Shown: positions 1 through 6,108, counted from the first letter of the stretch. The stretch is 7,305 nt of DNA from JBBRLA01 sp038231615 (GCA_038231615.1 JBBRLA010000443.1:1-7305); one strand, 5' to 3'. Numbers and translations: made by a program. The notes: generated by a model from the sequence alone, not told the origin.

Positions 1-3
1 CCT

Positions 4-42
4 GTCCGTGAGCGAGCGTGAGCGTGAGCGTGAGCGTGAGCG
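4..42. repeat. Left arm: GTGAGC hexamer repeat array
   Basis: A GTCC lead followed by about six units of the hexamer GTGAGC (one unit is 2 bp short near 14-15). The opening GTCCGTGAGCG is the exact reverse complement of the end of a second hexamer array at 198-219. Transcribed together, the two arms could fold into a GC-rich stem closing a loop of about 155 nt. The array abuts the stop codon (44-46, minus strand) of a four-helix-bundle gene remnant. In the plus direction it reads as an (ER)n peptide, which I regard as non-coding. The true left edge may lie outside the window. Confidence 0.85.
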
Positions 43-43
43 A

Positions 44-172
44 TTACCGGCAGAGTTTGCTGAGCATCGCAATCACCCGATCAAGCAGCTCATTGCCTCG
101 CTGATAGGCTGGTTCGTCGATGAGCTGGAGAACTCGGCACATCGAGCCGTTGAAAGGTCGCCATGGGCCAAA
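44..172 (-). pseudogene. Remnant of four-helix-bundle (23S rRNA intervening-sequence type) protein, C-terminal end only
   Basis: On the minus strand, 42 open codons run from 172 down to a TAA at 46-44 and end in NELLDRVIAMLSKLCR. This resembles the last amphipathic helix of the small four-helix-bundle proteins first found in intervening sequences of 23S rRNA genes, many of which end in a similar (L)xRIVxMLxKLC pattern. The preceding GSMCRVLQLIDEP fits the start of the last helical hairpin. The usual protein is about 115-125 residues, so roughly two thirds is missing. An in-frame TGA lies at 175-173 and the right hexamer arm begins 22 nt beyond it, so no intact start exists. Family assignment is by pattern recognition of a short tail and is therefore moderate. 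The remnant sits exactly between two inverted hexamer arrays, which suggests a decayed mobile cassette. Confidence 0.5.
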
Positions 173-197
173 TCATCGGTAGGTCCGGCAAAAAGTT

Positions 198-219
198 GCT
201 CACGCTCACGCTCACGGAC
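198..219. repeat. Right arm: inverted GCTCAC hexamer repeat array
   Basis: About three units of GCTCAC ending in GGAC, the reverse complement of the left array (4-42). The outer 11 bp, GTCCGTGAGCG and its complement, match exactly, so the two arrays look like the two sides of one stem rather than chance low-complexity DNA. Together they enclose the four-helix-bundle remnant. Confidence 0.8.
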
Positions 220-452
220 TGAGGGGGCCCCTGATTCAGGTAGGCACCCCCGTGCCACTCGGCCCTGGCCGCTTGGCTGCCCAGATGGTATAAGCTCTGC
301 CCGGATGGGCATGATCACCGAAATCGGACCTGGCGCCTCGGGCTGTCCCGCGTCACCTTCTCCATCGGTCTGTCAGGGCCCCGACGTACCATCGCGAAGC
401 ACGACGCGCCGCGGTAGTCATTCACGGTGAACCAGACCGCCGGGGCGGGAAC
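220..452. other. Leader region without a convincing gene
   Basis: This is the stretch between the hexamer-arm element and the ribosome binding site of the exported-protein gene. It is GC-rich with frame-neutral composition and no recognisable protein signature on either strand. A TATAAG at 289-294 could be a -10 box for the downstream operon, but I see no good -35 box at 16-18 bp spacing. The promoter of the 466-2628 unit is expected here but cannot be placed from sequence alone. Confidence 0.5.
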
Positions 453-458
453 AAGGAG
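453..458 (+). promoter_or_regulatory. Ribosome binding site AAGGAG deciding the start at 466
   Basis: AAGGAG lies 7 nt upstream of ATG 466, an ideal spacing. A further in-frame GTG at 427 has no such sequence upstream, and the ATG at 461 is out of frame and too close. This makes 466 the best start for the exported protein, 13 codons shorter than the longest reading frame. Confidence 0.75.
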
Positions 459-465
459 CGATGCG

Positions 466-1548
466 ATGAGGACCTCCGATCAGATGCCGGCGAACCACCC
501 GCCACACCGACGGCGCGGGCAACCCTCGGATCGCAGGCTCGGCGCCTCGACGCAGGCGCCCCGGCCTTCGGCGAACCGCGGCGAAGGGCAACGCCGGCCC
601 CGCTGGCCCCGGTTTTTCTTCGCCCTCTACGCACTTTGTCCCGGCGTGGCCCTGGCCGAGTCCCCTGCCGTGCCGGCGGACATCGTCGAGAAGCTCCAGT
701 CCTTCGACCCGCAGAAGGGCGACGTGATGGCGCTGCTCAAGGCGGTGGTGCCCAAGCTTTCGACCCTCTACCTCAAGCTGCCGCCGGGCGCCGAGGTCCA
801 GAAGGGCGGGCCGCTTTCCGAGGTGCTCTCGCCCGCGGTCCTCGACAAACTGAACGCCTCGCCGGGGTCGCTGCCCCTGGTCGTGTACCGCAAGGAGGAC
901 GGGCGCCTGCCGGCGGCCTTCATCCTCGCCCGCTACCGCGGCGTCCTGCCCTCGCAAATGGGGCCGGGGCTGGTGATTCGCGAGGCCGCGGTGCGGCACC
1001 CATTGGTCAGCCAGTCCATCGAGCTTCGGCCCCCCTCGCCCCTGCCCGAGGCGCCGTGGTCGGCCGGGACCGTCCACAAAAGTTCCAGCGCCTTCTGTAC
1101 CGTGGACATGCCCTTCGGGGCGGGTCTTTTCGGCCTGCGCGGAAGCTTCGTCTTCGCCGACTGGGACATCGCCACCCTGCAAAACGGCATCACCCTCGAA
1201 AGCTACCTTGACCGCCTGCCCACGCCACAGGAGGTCGACCGCTTCCGCACCTTCAAGGACAAGAAGGGCAAGGAGCGCACGCTGGAGGACGACTACTATC
1301 AGGTGAAGGAGTACCGCCTGACCCATCTGCTCATCCCCGAGCGGGACGAGACAGGCAAGCTGGCCAACACCATCCAGGTCTACTTCGTGCGAATCGTCCC
1401 GGCGCTGAAGCCGGGGACCGACCTGGTGGGCAGCGGCGCCCTGGCCCGATGGATCTTCGCCCGCGGCGCGCAAGAGGCGCTGATCACCCCGGTGAAGCTG
1501 ATCCGCGACGCGGTCGAGAAGGAAAAAGAGAAGCTCAGGAACAAGTAG
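466..1548 (+). CDS. Exported protein of unknown function upstream of hemH
   Basis: A 360-residue protein whose function I do not recognise. The N-terminus is unusual: about 49 hydrophilic, Arg/Pro-rich residues precede a hydrophobic stretch (about residues 50-64, FFFALYALCPGVALA) that ends in an ALA/E cleavage-like site. I infer export through a signal peptide with a very long basic n-region. RRPRW lies just before the hydrophobic core, but it is not a proper Tat motif. The mature part, about 296 residues, is mixed alpha/beta in appearance with a single Cys (about 211) and no further membrane helix. It has a central lysine-rich patch KDKKGKERTLEDDYYQ and a charged helical tail VEKEKEKLRNK. 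No catalytic motif is visible. An AAGGAG site 7 nt upstream supports the ATG at 466. The only other in-frame ATG before the hydrophobic core is at 484. It ends 33 nt before hemH on the same strand, so co-transcription is likely, but a role in haem metabolism is only guilt by association. Confidence 0.8.
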   Translation: MRTSDQMPANHPPHRRRGQPSDRRLGASTQAPRPSANRGEGQRRPRWPRFFFALYALCPGVALAESPAVPADIVEKLQSFDPQKGDVMALLKAVVPKLSTLYLKLPPGAEVQKGGPLSEVLSPAVLDKLNASPGSLPLVVYRKEDGRLPAAFILARYRGVLPSQMGPGLVIREAAVRHPLVSQSIELRPPSPLPEAPWSAGTVHKSSSAFCTVDMPFGAGLFGLRGSFVFADWDIATLQNGITLESYLDRLPTPQEVDRFRTFKDKKGKERTLEDDYYQVKEYRLTHLLIPERDETGKLANTIQVYFVRIVPALKPGTDLVGSGALARWIFARGAQEALITPVKLIRDAVEKEKEKLRNK

Positions 1549-1581
1549 GGCGGGCGGCAGATCGAGTAAGCTTTCGTTCTC

Positions 1582-2628
1582 ATGACCGGCCTCCTCCTCG
1601 TCAACCTGGGCACCCCGGATGAACCGCAGGCCAAAGCGGTTCGGCGCTACCTGCGCGAATTCCTTTCCGATCCGCGGGTCATCGACATCAACCCCGTCGG
1701 GCGGGCGGCCCTGCTGAACCTTTTTATCCTGCCCTTCCGGCCCAAAAAGAGCGCCGCGGCCTACCGCCAAGTGTGGACCGACCGAGGTTCTCCCCTGCTC
1801 AGCCACAGCGTCGATCTCACCTTTGCGGTGCAGGCCCGACTTCCGGGCTGGGCCGTCGAGCTGGGCATGCGCTACGGCGCCCCCTCCATCGAGTCCGCCC
1901 TTACCCGCCTGCGCGACCGCGGTGCCGATCGCATCGTCGTATTCCCATTGTACCCGCATTATTCGTCCGCCTCCACCGGCTCTTCCATCGAGGAGGTCTT
2001 CCGCATCGTGTCCAAGCTCTGGGTCACCCCCAGCCTGGCCACCGTCGAACCGTTCTACGACGCCCCGTCCTTCATCCGCGCCTTCGCCGAGCGCGGCCGT
2101 CCGATGATCGAGCAGGAGCGCCCCGATCACATCCTCTTCAGCTACCACGGCCTGCCCGAGCGCCACATGCACAAGAGCGACTCCACCGGCCAGCACTGCC
2201 TGGCAGCGTCGGGCTGCTGCGATCACATCGTCCCACAGAACCGTCACTGCTACCGCGCCCAGTGCTACGCCACCACCCGGGCCCTGGTCAAGGAGCTGGG
2301 TCTTTCCGAAGGCAGCTACGGCACCAGCTTCCAGTCGCGCCTGGGCCGCACCCCGTGGATTCGCCCCTACACCGACGTGGAGCTTGGGGACCTGGCCCGG
2401 CAGGGCAAGCGGCGCCTTCTGGTCTTCTGCCCGGCCTTCGTCGCCGATTGCCTGGAGACCCTGGAAGAGATCGGCATCCGCGGCCGGCACGACTTCATCG
2501 CAGCCGGCGGCGAGTCCCTGTCCCTGGTGCCGTCGCTAAATGCCATGCCCTCGTGGGCCGACGCGGTGGTCTCCCTGGTCCGCGCCCAGGCCGCACGCTA
2601 CGGCGCCGATGAGCACCCCGCCGCCTGA
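1582..2628 (+). CDS. hemH: Ferrochelatase (protohaem ferro-lyase), probable [2Fe-2S] type
   Basis: A 348-residue protein of normal ferrochelatase length. Ferrochelatase inserts Fe2+ into protoporphyrin IX to make protohaem at the end of haem synthesis. It starts with the typical MTGLLLVNLGTPDEP strand-loop. The WTDRGSPLLSHS segment (66-76) lies in the porphyrin-binding region. The catalytic motif HILFSYHGLPERH places the metal/proton-handling histidine at 189, and CPAFVADCLETLEEI places the partner glutamate at about 292. SLVPSLNAMPSWADAV is the usual C-terminal block. Five cysteines (206, 212, 213, 223, 228) cluster in an internal insertion just after the active-site His. Such internal clusters were described for Myxococcus-type ferrochelatases as ligands of a [2Fe-2S] centre; the ligand role here is inferred. 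There is no C-terminal membrane anchor. The ATG at 1582 agrees with the family start, although its ribosome binding site is weak. The gene converges on the kinase gene with a 36-nt gap. Confidence 0.97.
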   Translation: MTGLLLVNLGTPDEPQAKAVRRYLREFLSDPRVIDINPVGRAALLNLFILPFRPKKSAAAYRQVWTDRGSPLLSHSVDLTFAVQARLPGWAVELGMRYGAPSIESALTRLRDRGADRIVVFPLYPHYSSASTGSSIEEVFRIVSKLWVTPSLATVEPFYDAPSFIRAFAERGRPMIEQERPDHILFSYHGLPERHMHKSDSTGQHCLAASGCCDHIVPQNRHCYRAQCYATTRALVKELGLSEGSYGTSFQSRLGRTPWIRPYTDVELGDLARQGKRRLLVFCPAFVADCLETLEEIGIRGRHDFIAAGGESLSLVPSLNAMPSWADAVVSLVRAQAARYGADEHPAA

Positions 2629-2636
2629 GTCGCCGG

Positions 2637-2661
2637 GGCTGCCGAGGACCTGCCGGCAGCC
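2637..2661. terminator. Candidate bidirectional hairpin between convergent genes
   Basis: GGCTGCCG (2637-2644) pairs perfectly with CGGCAGCC (2654-2661) around a 9-nt loop, inside the 36-nt gap between the stop of hemH (2628) and the stop of the kinase gene (2665). The position fits a shared terminator. There is no T-tract on either side, so it would be atypical, and GC-rich DNA forms such stems by chance. Confidence 0.35.
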
Positions 2662-2664
2662 GGC

Positions 2665-5469
2665 CTACGCCGCCGAAAGTTCGTTCAGGAACTGCGCCGC
2701 GGTGGCCGTGCGCTGCTGCCGATCCGGGGTCAGCGCCCGCTGCAACGCCGCCTCGACGCCCGCCGGGATGCCCAGGTCCGGCCGCAGCTTGCGGATCGGC
2801 GGCGGCGGCTGGCTGAGCATGGCCCGCGCGATGACCTGCTGAATGGGCGTCATCCCCTCCTTGCGGAAGGGCAGGTCCCCCGCCAGCATGCGGTACACCA
2901 TCAGCGCCAGGCTGAAGATGTCCGAGCGCGCGTCCACGTCCGAAGCGCCGTTGGCTTGCTCCGGGGACATGTACGCCGGAGTCCCCAGCACCGCGCCGGT
3001 CAGCGTCTGGTCCGCCGCGGGCGCGTCCAGCGACCGGGCGATGCCGAAGTCGACCACCTTCACGTAGTCGTGCTCCGCCGCGCGCTGGCAGAGCATCACG
3101 TTCTGCGGCTTCAGATCGCGATGCACGATGCCCGATTGATGCGCCGCCCCAAGCGCCCCGCAGATCTGCCGGGTGATGTGCAGCACCCGATCCAGCCCCA
3201 GCGGCTGCGACGGTCGACCCTTGGGCGAAAGGACGTCGGCCAGCGAGGAGCCGGCGATGAACTCCATGGCCAGGAAGAACAGGTGCGAGCCGGCCTCGCC
3301 GTAGTCGTAGATGAAGACGCTGTTCGGGTGATTGATGCTCGATGCCAGGCGCGCCTCCCGGCGGAAGCGCGCTACGGTGTCGCTGTGCCACGCCGCCTGG
3401 GGCAGGAGCACCTTCACCGCGGAGATCCGCGAAAGCGCCACGTGTTCGGCCTTATAAACCATGCCCATCCCGCCCTCTCCCAGACGGGCAAAGCAGCGGT
3501 AGGCGCCAACCATGAATGGGTCGAAATCTCCCGACCCGTCGTCCCCGTGGGTGAGCGTGGTCGGCTGCGACACGTGCAGGCCGGGGGCGCCCGAGATCGT
3601 CGGGCCGGTATCCTGCGCGGTCGCTCCGTCGGCCATCGCCGACGTGCCGCCAGCGGGGTACGCTACGTCGAGAGGCACAGGCCCCATGTCGGAGGGCGGC
3701 AACATCATCAGCGTGCCGTCCTCGGGCTCCGGGGTGAAGAGGATGGCCTGGCCCGGATCCAGCCCCGGGGGCTGCTCCCGCTTGCGCCTGCGGTACATGG
3801 AAACGGCGCCGCCGATGGACAGGGCCGCCAGCATCGCCAGCACGCTCAGCCCCACCGCCACCGGCAAGCCCGGCCGGGTCGGCCGCCGCTCCGCCAGAAC
3901 AGGCGTCCCGTCGCCACCGCCGAGGAGGTTTGGATGCAGGACCTCCGCGGCCCCTTTTCCCTTTTCCCCGCTGATGGTAGCGATGGGCGCGGAGCCCTCG
4001 GAAGGCTCATTCCCGCGGCCCGCCTTGGCGGGCGGTGGGGCAGCCGCCTGGGTGGGCGGTGGGGCCGCCGCCTGAATGCGTGGTGGGGCCGCCCCCTGGG
4101 CGGATTCATTCTCCTTCCCGTGGGGTAGGGCCGCCGCCTGGGCGGGCGGTGGGGCTGCCCCCTGAATGCGTGGTGGGGCCGCCCCCTGGGCGGATTCATT
4201 CTCCTTCCCGTGGGGTGGGGCATGCGGCCTTGGGCCGGACTTCGCCAATTTCTTCTTCTTGCTCGACTCGCGATGAGGAGCGGCGGTGCCACTCCTGGGT
4301 TCCGACTCGGGGGCCGCGATCTCGCCGTCGAACGCCAGCGGGTCGATGGTGCGCCGGGCGCCCTTGGCGAGAGTGGCCGCGTGCCTGTGATGATGCGGCT
4401 CGGCAGATTCACTCCGCTGGGGCGCGGAAGAGGCACTGCCCGCGCCGTACTTGCCGCCGCCTGGCTTGCCGCCGCCCTTGCCGATGGTGCCCAGGTTCCC
4501 CAGGCCGATGGTGCCCTCCCCCGTGCCGCCGCCGCCCAAGCTATCACCGATAAGGTAGTTGCCGTCCGAGTGCCTGGGGTGGGACTGGGTCGATTTTGCC
4601 TGCGCCTTGACCTCCTGTGGGACCTCACTCACGGCGGCCACCGGCGGCGATGGCGCGAGCCGGGGCGACATGGGTTCCCTTCCGCGCATGCCGGTGAACA
4701 GAAAGAAACCAATCCCGATCACCAGCACCGCGCCTGCGGCGATGAAGGGCACCTTCCTGCTCGACCTGGCCATGGAGGACGCCCTGTACGCAGGCGCCGG
4801 CCCGGCCTGCGTGGCCATCCCGGTGGACGAAGCCGCTGCCGGGCCCTCCATCGGGACCGGGGCCATCGCGGCGGCGACCGGGTGCTCCAGCGGGCCCGCT
4901 GCCGATCCAGCGCCGGGCTCCTGCGCAGGCGGCCCGGCGGCCAGCGCCGCCTCCAGTTCTTGCCGAAACTGCGATGGGCCAGAAGGGCGCTCGGCCGGGT
5001 CCTTGGACAGGGCGCGGCGCACCACGGCCTCGACGGCGGCGGAGACCCCGGGCTGCCGCAGGGGGCGGACCGGCTCCAGCGCCTGACGCACCAGCACCGC
5101 CTGCGCCGACGCACCCGAGAAGGGCGGCCGACCGCAAAGCAGGTGGTAGAGCAACGCCGCGGCGCTGTACACGTCCGCCGCCGCCCCGGGCGCCCCCTTC
5201 TGGGCCACCTCCGGGGCCGTGTAGGGCGCCGCCGTGTGCGTCACCGCGCCCGAGGCCGGCGGAGTGACCGCCGCCACCCGATCTTCGGGTGAAAGCGCGA
5301 TGCCCGCGGGTTCCAGCGACCCGGCGTAGCGGCCCTCGCGCTGCTGCGAAGCCAGGGCCTCGCAAAGCGAGCCCGTGATCGCAACTGCGCGAGCGACGGG
5401 GATCGGCGTGCCCAGCACCTGAGCCAGTGTGCCGCCTGTGGGACCAGAAGCAGAGCCAGAGGAAATCAT
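2665..5469 (-). CDS. Membrane Ser/Thr protein kinase with an N-terminal inactive kinase lobe
   Basis: A 934-residue protein counted from the ATG at 5469. Residues 13-175 match the C-lobe of a Hanks-type kinase without any N-lobe: the HRDLKPEN loop reads AGSLEPAG (49-56), the DFG position reads TPP, yet APE (85-87), DVYSAAALLYHLLCGRPPF (99-117) and AERPS remain, so it should be inactive. Helix 1 is about 239-260 with SSRK before it; helix 2 is about 535-559 with YRRRKR after it. By the positive-inside rule both ends are cytoplasmic and residues 261-534 lie outside. That loop holds a Gly-rich GTIGLGNLGTIGKGGG stretch, an HHHRH patch, and two 30-residue Ala/Pro repeats. Residues about 652-934 form a complete kinase: GEGGMGMVYKA glycine loop, AVK lysine (686), HRDLKPQN (783-790), DFG (807-809), GTPAYMSPEQ. 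The substrate is unknown. An ATG at 5520 would add 17 residues but has no ribosome binding site and overlaps the upstream gene; GAGG lies 8 nt before 5469. Confidence 0.92.
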   Translation of the reverse strand: MISSGSASGPTGGTLAQVLGTPIPVARAVAITGSLCEALASQQREGRYAGSLEPAGIALSPEDRVAAVTPPASGAVTHTAAPYTAPEVAQKGAPGAAADVYSAAALLYHLLCGRPPFSGASAQAVLVRQALEPVRPLRQPGVSAAVEAVVRRALSKDPAERPSGPSQFRQELEAALAAGPPAQEPGAGSAAGPLEHPVAAAMAPVPMEGPAAASSTGMATQAGPAPAYRASSMARSSRKVPFIAAGAVLVIGIGFFLFTGMRGREPMSPRLAPSPPVAAVSEVPQEVKAQAKSTQSHPRHSDGNYLIGDSLGGGGTGEGTIGLGNLGTIGKGGGKPGGGKYGAGSASSAPQRSESAEPHHHRHAATLAKGARRTIDPLAFDGEIAAPESEPRSGTAAPHRESSKKKKLAKSGPRPHAPPHGKENESAQGAAPPRIQGAAPPPAQAAALPHGKENESAQGAAPPRIQAAAPPPTQAAAPPPAKAGRGNEPSEGSAPIATISGEKGKGAAEVLHPNLLGGGDGTPVLAERRPTRPGLPVAVGLSVLAMLAALSIGGAVSMYRRRKREQPPGLDPGQAILFTPEPEDGTLMMLPPSDMGPVPLDVAYPAGGTSAMADGATAQDTGPTISGAPGLHVSQPTTLTHGDDGSGDFDPFMVGAYRCFARLGEGGMGMVYKAEHVALSRISAVKVLLPQAAWHSDTVARFRREARLASSINHPNSVFIYDYGEAGSHLFFLAMEFIAGSSLADVLSPKGRPSQPLGLDRVLHITRQICGALGAAHQSGIVHRDLKPQNVMLCQRAAEHDYVKVVDFGIARSLDAPAADQTLTGAVLGTPAYMSPEQANGASDVDARSDIFSLALMVYRMLAGDLPFRKEGMTPIQQVIARAMLSQPPPPIRKLRPDLGIPAGVEAALQRALTPDRQQRTATAAQFLNELSAA
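4071..4216. repeat. 90-bp tandem direct repeat inside the kinase gene
   Basis: The 56 bp at 4071-4126 recur without a mismatch at 4161-4216, giving a 90-bp period. On the coding strand this is two near-identical 30-residue units with the core HGKENESAQGAAPPRIQ followed by an AAPPP(A/T)QAAA segment (residues about 418-477 of the kinase). A further shortened APPPAKAG unit follows. A multiple of three keeps the frame. Exact identity over 56 bp in otherwise diverged low-complexity DNA implies a recent duplication, so repeat number may vary between strains. Confidence 0.92.
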
Positions 5470-5494
5470 GCGATGCGCCTCGCCCCTATCTATC

Positions 5495-5725
5495 TCAATC
5501 CCAGCCCTGACGTTCTCCATCGACGTAGCGATTGATGTCTTCTTGGCTGCGGCCCCGGGGTCGGGCGGCCAGATCTGCTAGAAATGCGGGTAAGGTGTCT
5601 GCTCGGCTGGGTCGATCCTGGATTAGTAAAATGACCTCTGCGGGACCCTCCCCTGCAGATGCGGGTAGATCCAAAACGATGCGATGGTCTCTGTTAATGT
5701 TGACCTGGTACTTGAGCGCTCGCAT
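5495..5725 (-). CDS. Small VapB-like antitoxin, without a recognisable toxin partner
   Basis: A 76-residue protein with the look of short antitoxins paired with PIN-domain toxins. A beta-rich N-terminus (YQVNINRDHRIVLDLP, 6-21) leads into GPAEVILLIQ (27-36), then an acidic/basic helical tail with RGRSQEDINRYVDGERQGWD at the end. The closing GRSxEEIDxYxxxERxxWD pattern is common in such antitoxins; the family call is by pattern and is moderate. In these systems the toxin gene normally follows within a few bases, but here the next gene on the strand, 25 nt away, is the kinase. No PIN toxin is present in that interval or upstream to 5757. It is either an orphan antitoxin left after toxin loss or a transcriptional regulator now linked to the kinase gene. 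No strong ribosome binding site is visible before ATG 5725. Flanking short repeats begin 32 bp upstream. Confidence 0.6.
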   Translation of the reverse strand: MRALKYQVNINRDHRIVLDLPASAGEGPAEVILLIQDRPSRADTLPAFLADLAARPRGRSQEDINRYVDGERQGWD

Positions 5726-5756
5726 GGCATCAAAGGTAGCACAGGCGGGGAACGAA

Positions 5757-5778
5757 GGTCAGACAGGGACTTCGGCCA
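5757..5778 (-). repeat. Short interspersed repeat, copy A (inverted)
   Basis: On the minus strand this reads TGGCCGAAGTCCCTGTCTGA followed by CC, 21 of 22 positions identical to copy B at 5954-5975. It lies just upstream of the antitoxin-like gene and in the opposite orientation to copies B and C. Confidence 0.9.
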
Positions 5779-5821
5779 GAGGGATTTCCGCCGGTAGTCT
5801 CGACGGAGAAGGACGCAGAAT

Positions 5822-6108
5822 GAATCGGACCAGAGAGAAGCGCATTCCACCGTCGAGAACCACCGTGATGAACTGGGTCCACAAAACCTATTCCGCTTCC
5901 AGTATTACGTCGGTGGAACTGGTTCGATTGCTCTGACGTTCTTGAGTAGTCCTTGGCCGAAGTCCCTGTCAGACCATCGTCGTCCAGCAGAGCTGCGGCA
6001 ACGCCTGCTACGTCTCCTGCGTCCTTTATGACCCGCAGAAGAAGCTCTTCGCGTCCCCGCTCTCGGAGGGCAGCTGGCGCTCCGCTGCTGAGTCACTGGG
6101 GCAAGACC
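5822..6108 (+). pseudogene. Broken gene, two protein-like fragments split by repeat B
   Basis: Two fragments look like remains of one protein, in different frames on either side of repeat B. The first (5822-5953) ends in ELGPQNLFRFQYYVGG and TGSIALTFLSS. The second (about 5973-6108) reads TIVVQQSCGNACYVSCVLYD followed by PQKKLFASPLSEGSW. The alternation of hydrophobic residues, the Gly turns and the paired Cys look like real beta-rich coding sequence. The two frames differ, and a stop at 5943-5945 closes the second frame upstream. There is no credible start: the first frame has a TAG at 5795. The second frame runs on into the next gene without its own stop. I do not recognise the family. This could be chance reading, so confidence is low. 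Confidence 0.3.
5954..5975 (+). repeat. Short interspersed repeat, copy B
   Basis: TGGCCGAAGTCCCTGTCAGA plus CC. It is inverted relative to copy A (21/22) and direct relative to copy C (first 20 of 22 identical). It lies exactly where two protein-like fragments change frame, so its arrival may have broken that gene. Confidence 0.9.

Larger units (their letters stand above)
5757..5975. mobile_element. Candidate 219-bp non-autonomous element bounded by inverted repeats A and B
   Basis: Copies A and B form 22-bp terminal inverted repeats (21/22 matches) around 175 bp. That interior is less GC-rich than the neighbouring genes and has no intact gene. Size and structure fit a MITE-like element. 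I see no clear target-site duplication: the left flank reads AACGAA and the right flank ATCGTC. The two copies could therefore be independent insertions of a short interspersed repeat instead. The interior carries a fragment reading FRFQYYVGGTGSIALTF, which may belong to a broken host gene rather than to the element. Confidence 0.3.

Noticed and set aside
289..294. TATAAG as a -10 promoter box for the 466-2628 unit
   Set aside because: No acceptable -35 hexamer at 16-18 bp upstream; one hexamer alone is too weak to call.
368..381. Possible fourth copy of the short repeat (TCTGTCAGGGCCCC)
   Set aside because: Matches the inverted core over only about 9 of 10 bases and lacks the CTTCGGCCA part.
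8..430. Plus-strand open frame starting with an ER repeat
   Set aside because: The N-terminus is the translated hexamer array and the rest has Ser/Pro/Arg shadow composition. No ribosome binding site, and it crosses the four-helix-bundle remnant on the other strand.
427..465. GTG start at 427 for the exported-protein gene
   Set aside because: No Shine-Dalgarno before 427, whereas AAGGAG sits 7 nt before the in-frame ATG at 466.
418..2490. A 690-codon open frame on the minus strand opposite the exported-protein gene and hemH
   Set aside because: It lies antisense to hemH, whose family motifs are unmistakable. Its translation is Gly/Arg/Ala-rich with no domain. Long antisense frames are expected in GC-rich DNA with strong third-position G/C.
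4210..5292. A 360-codon plus-strand frame opposite the kinase gene
   Set aside because: Low-complexity Arg/Gly/Pro translation antisense to the kinase N-terminal half; a composition shadow.
5532..5936. Plus-strand 134-codon frame across the antitoxin-like gene and the repeat region
   Set aside because: Its first half is antisense to the antitoxin-like gene and it reads through repeat A. No domain or ribosome binding site.
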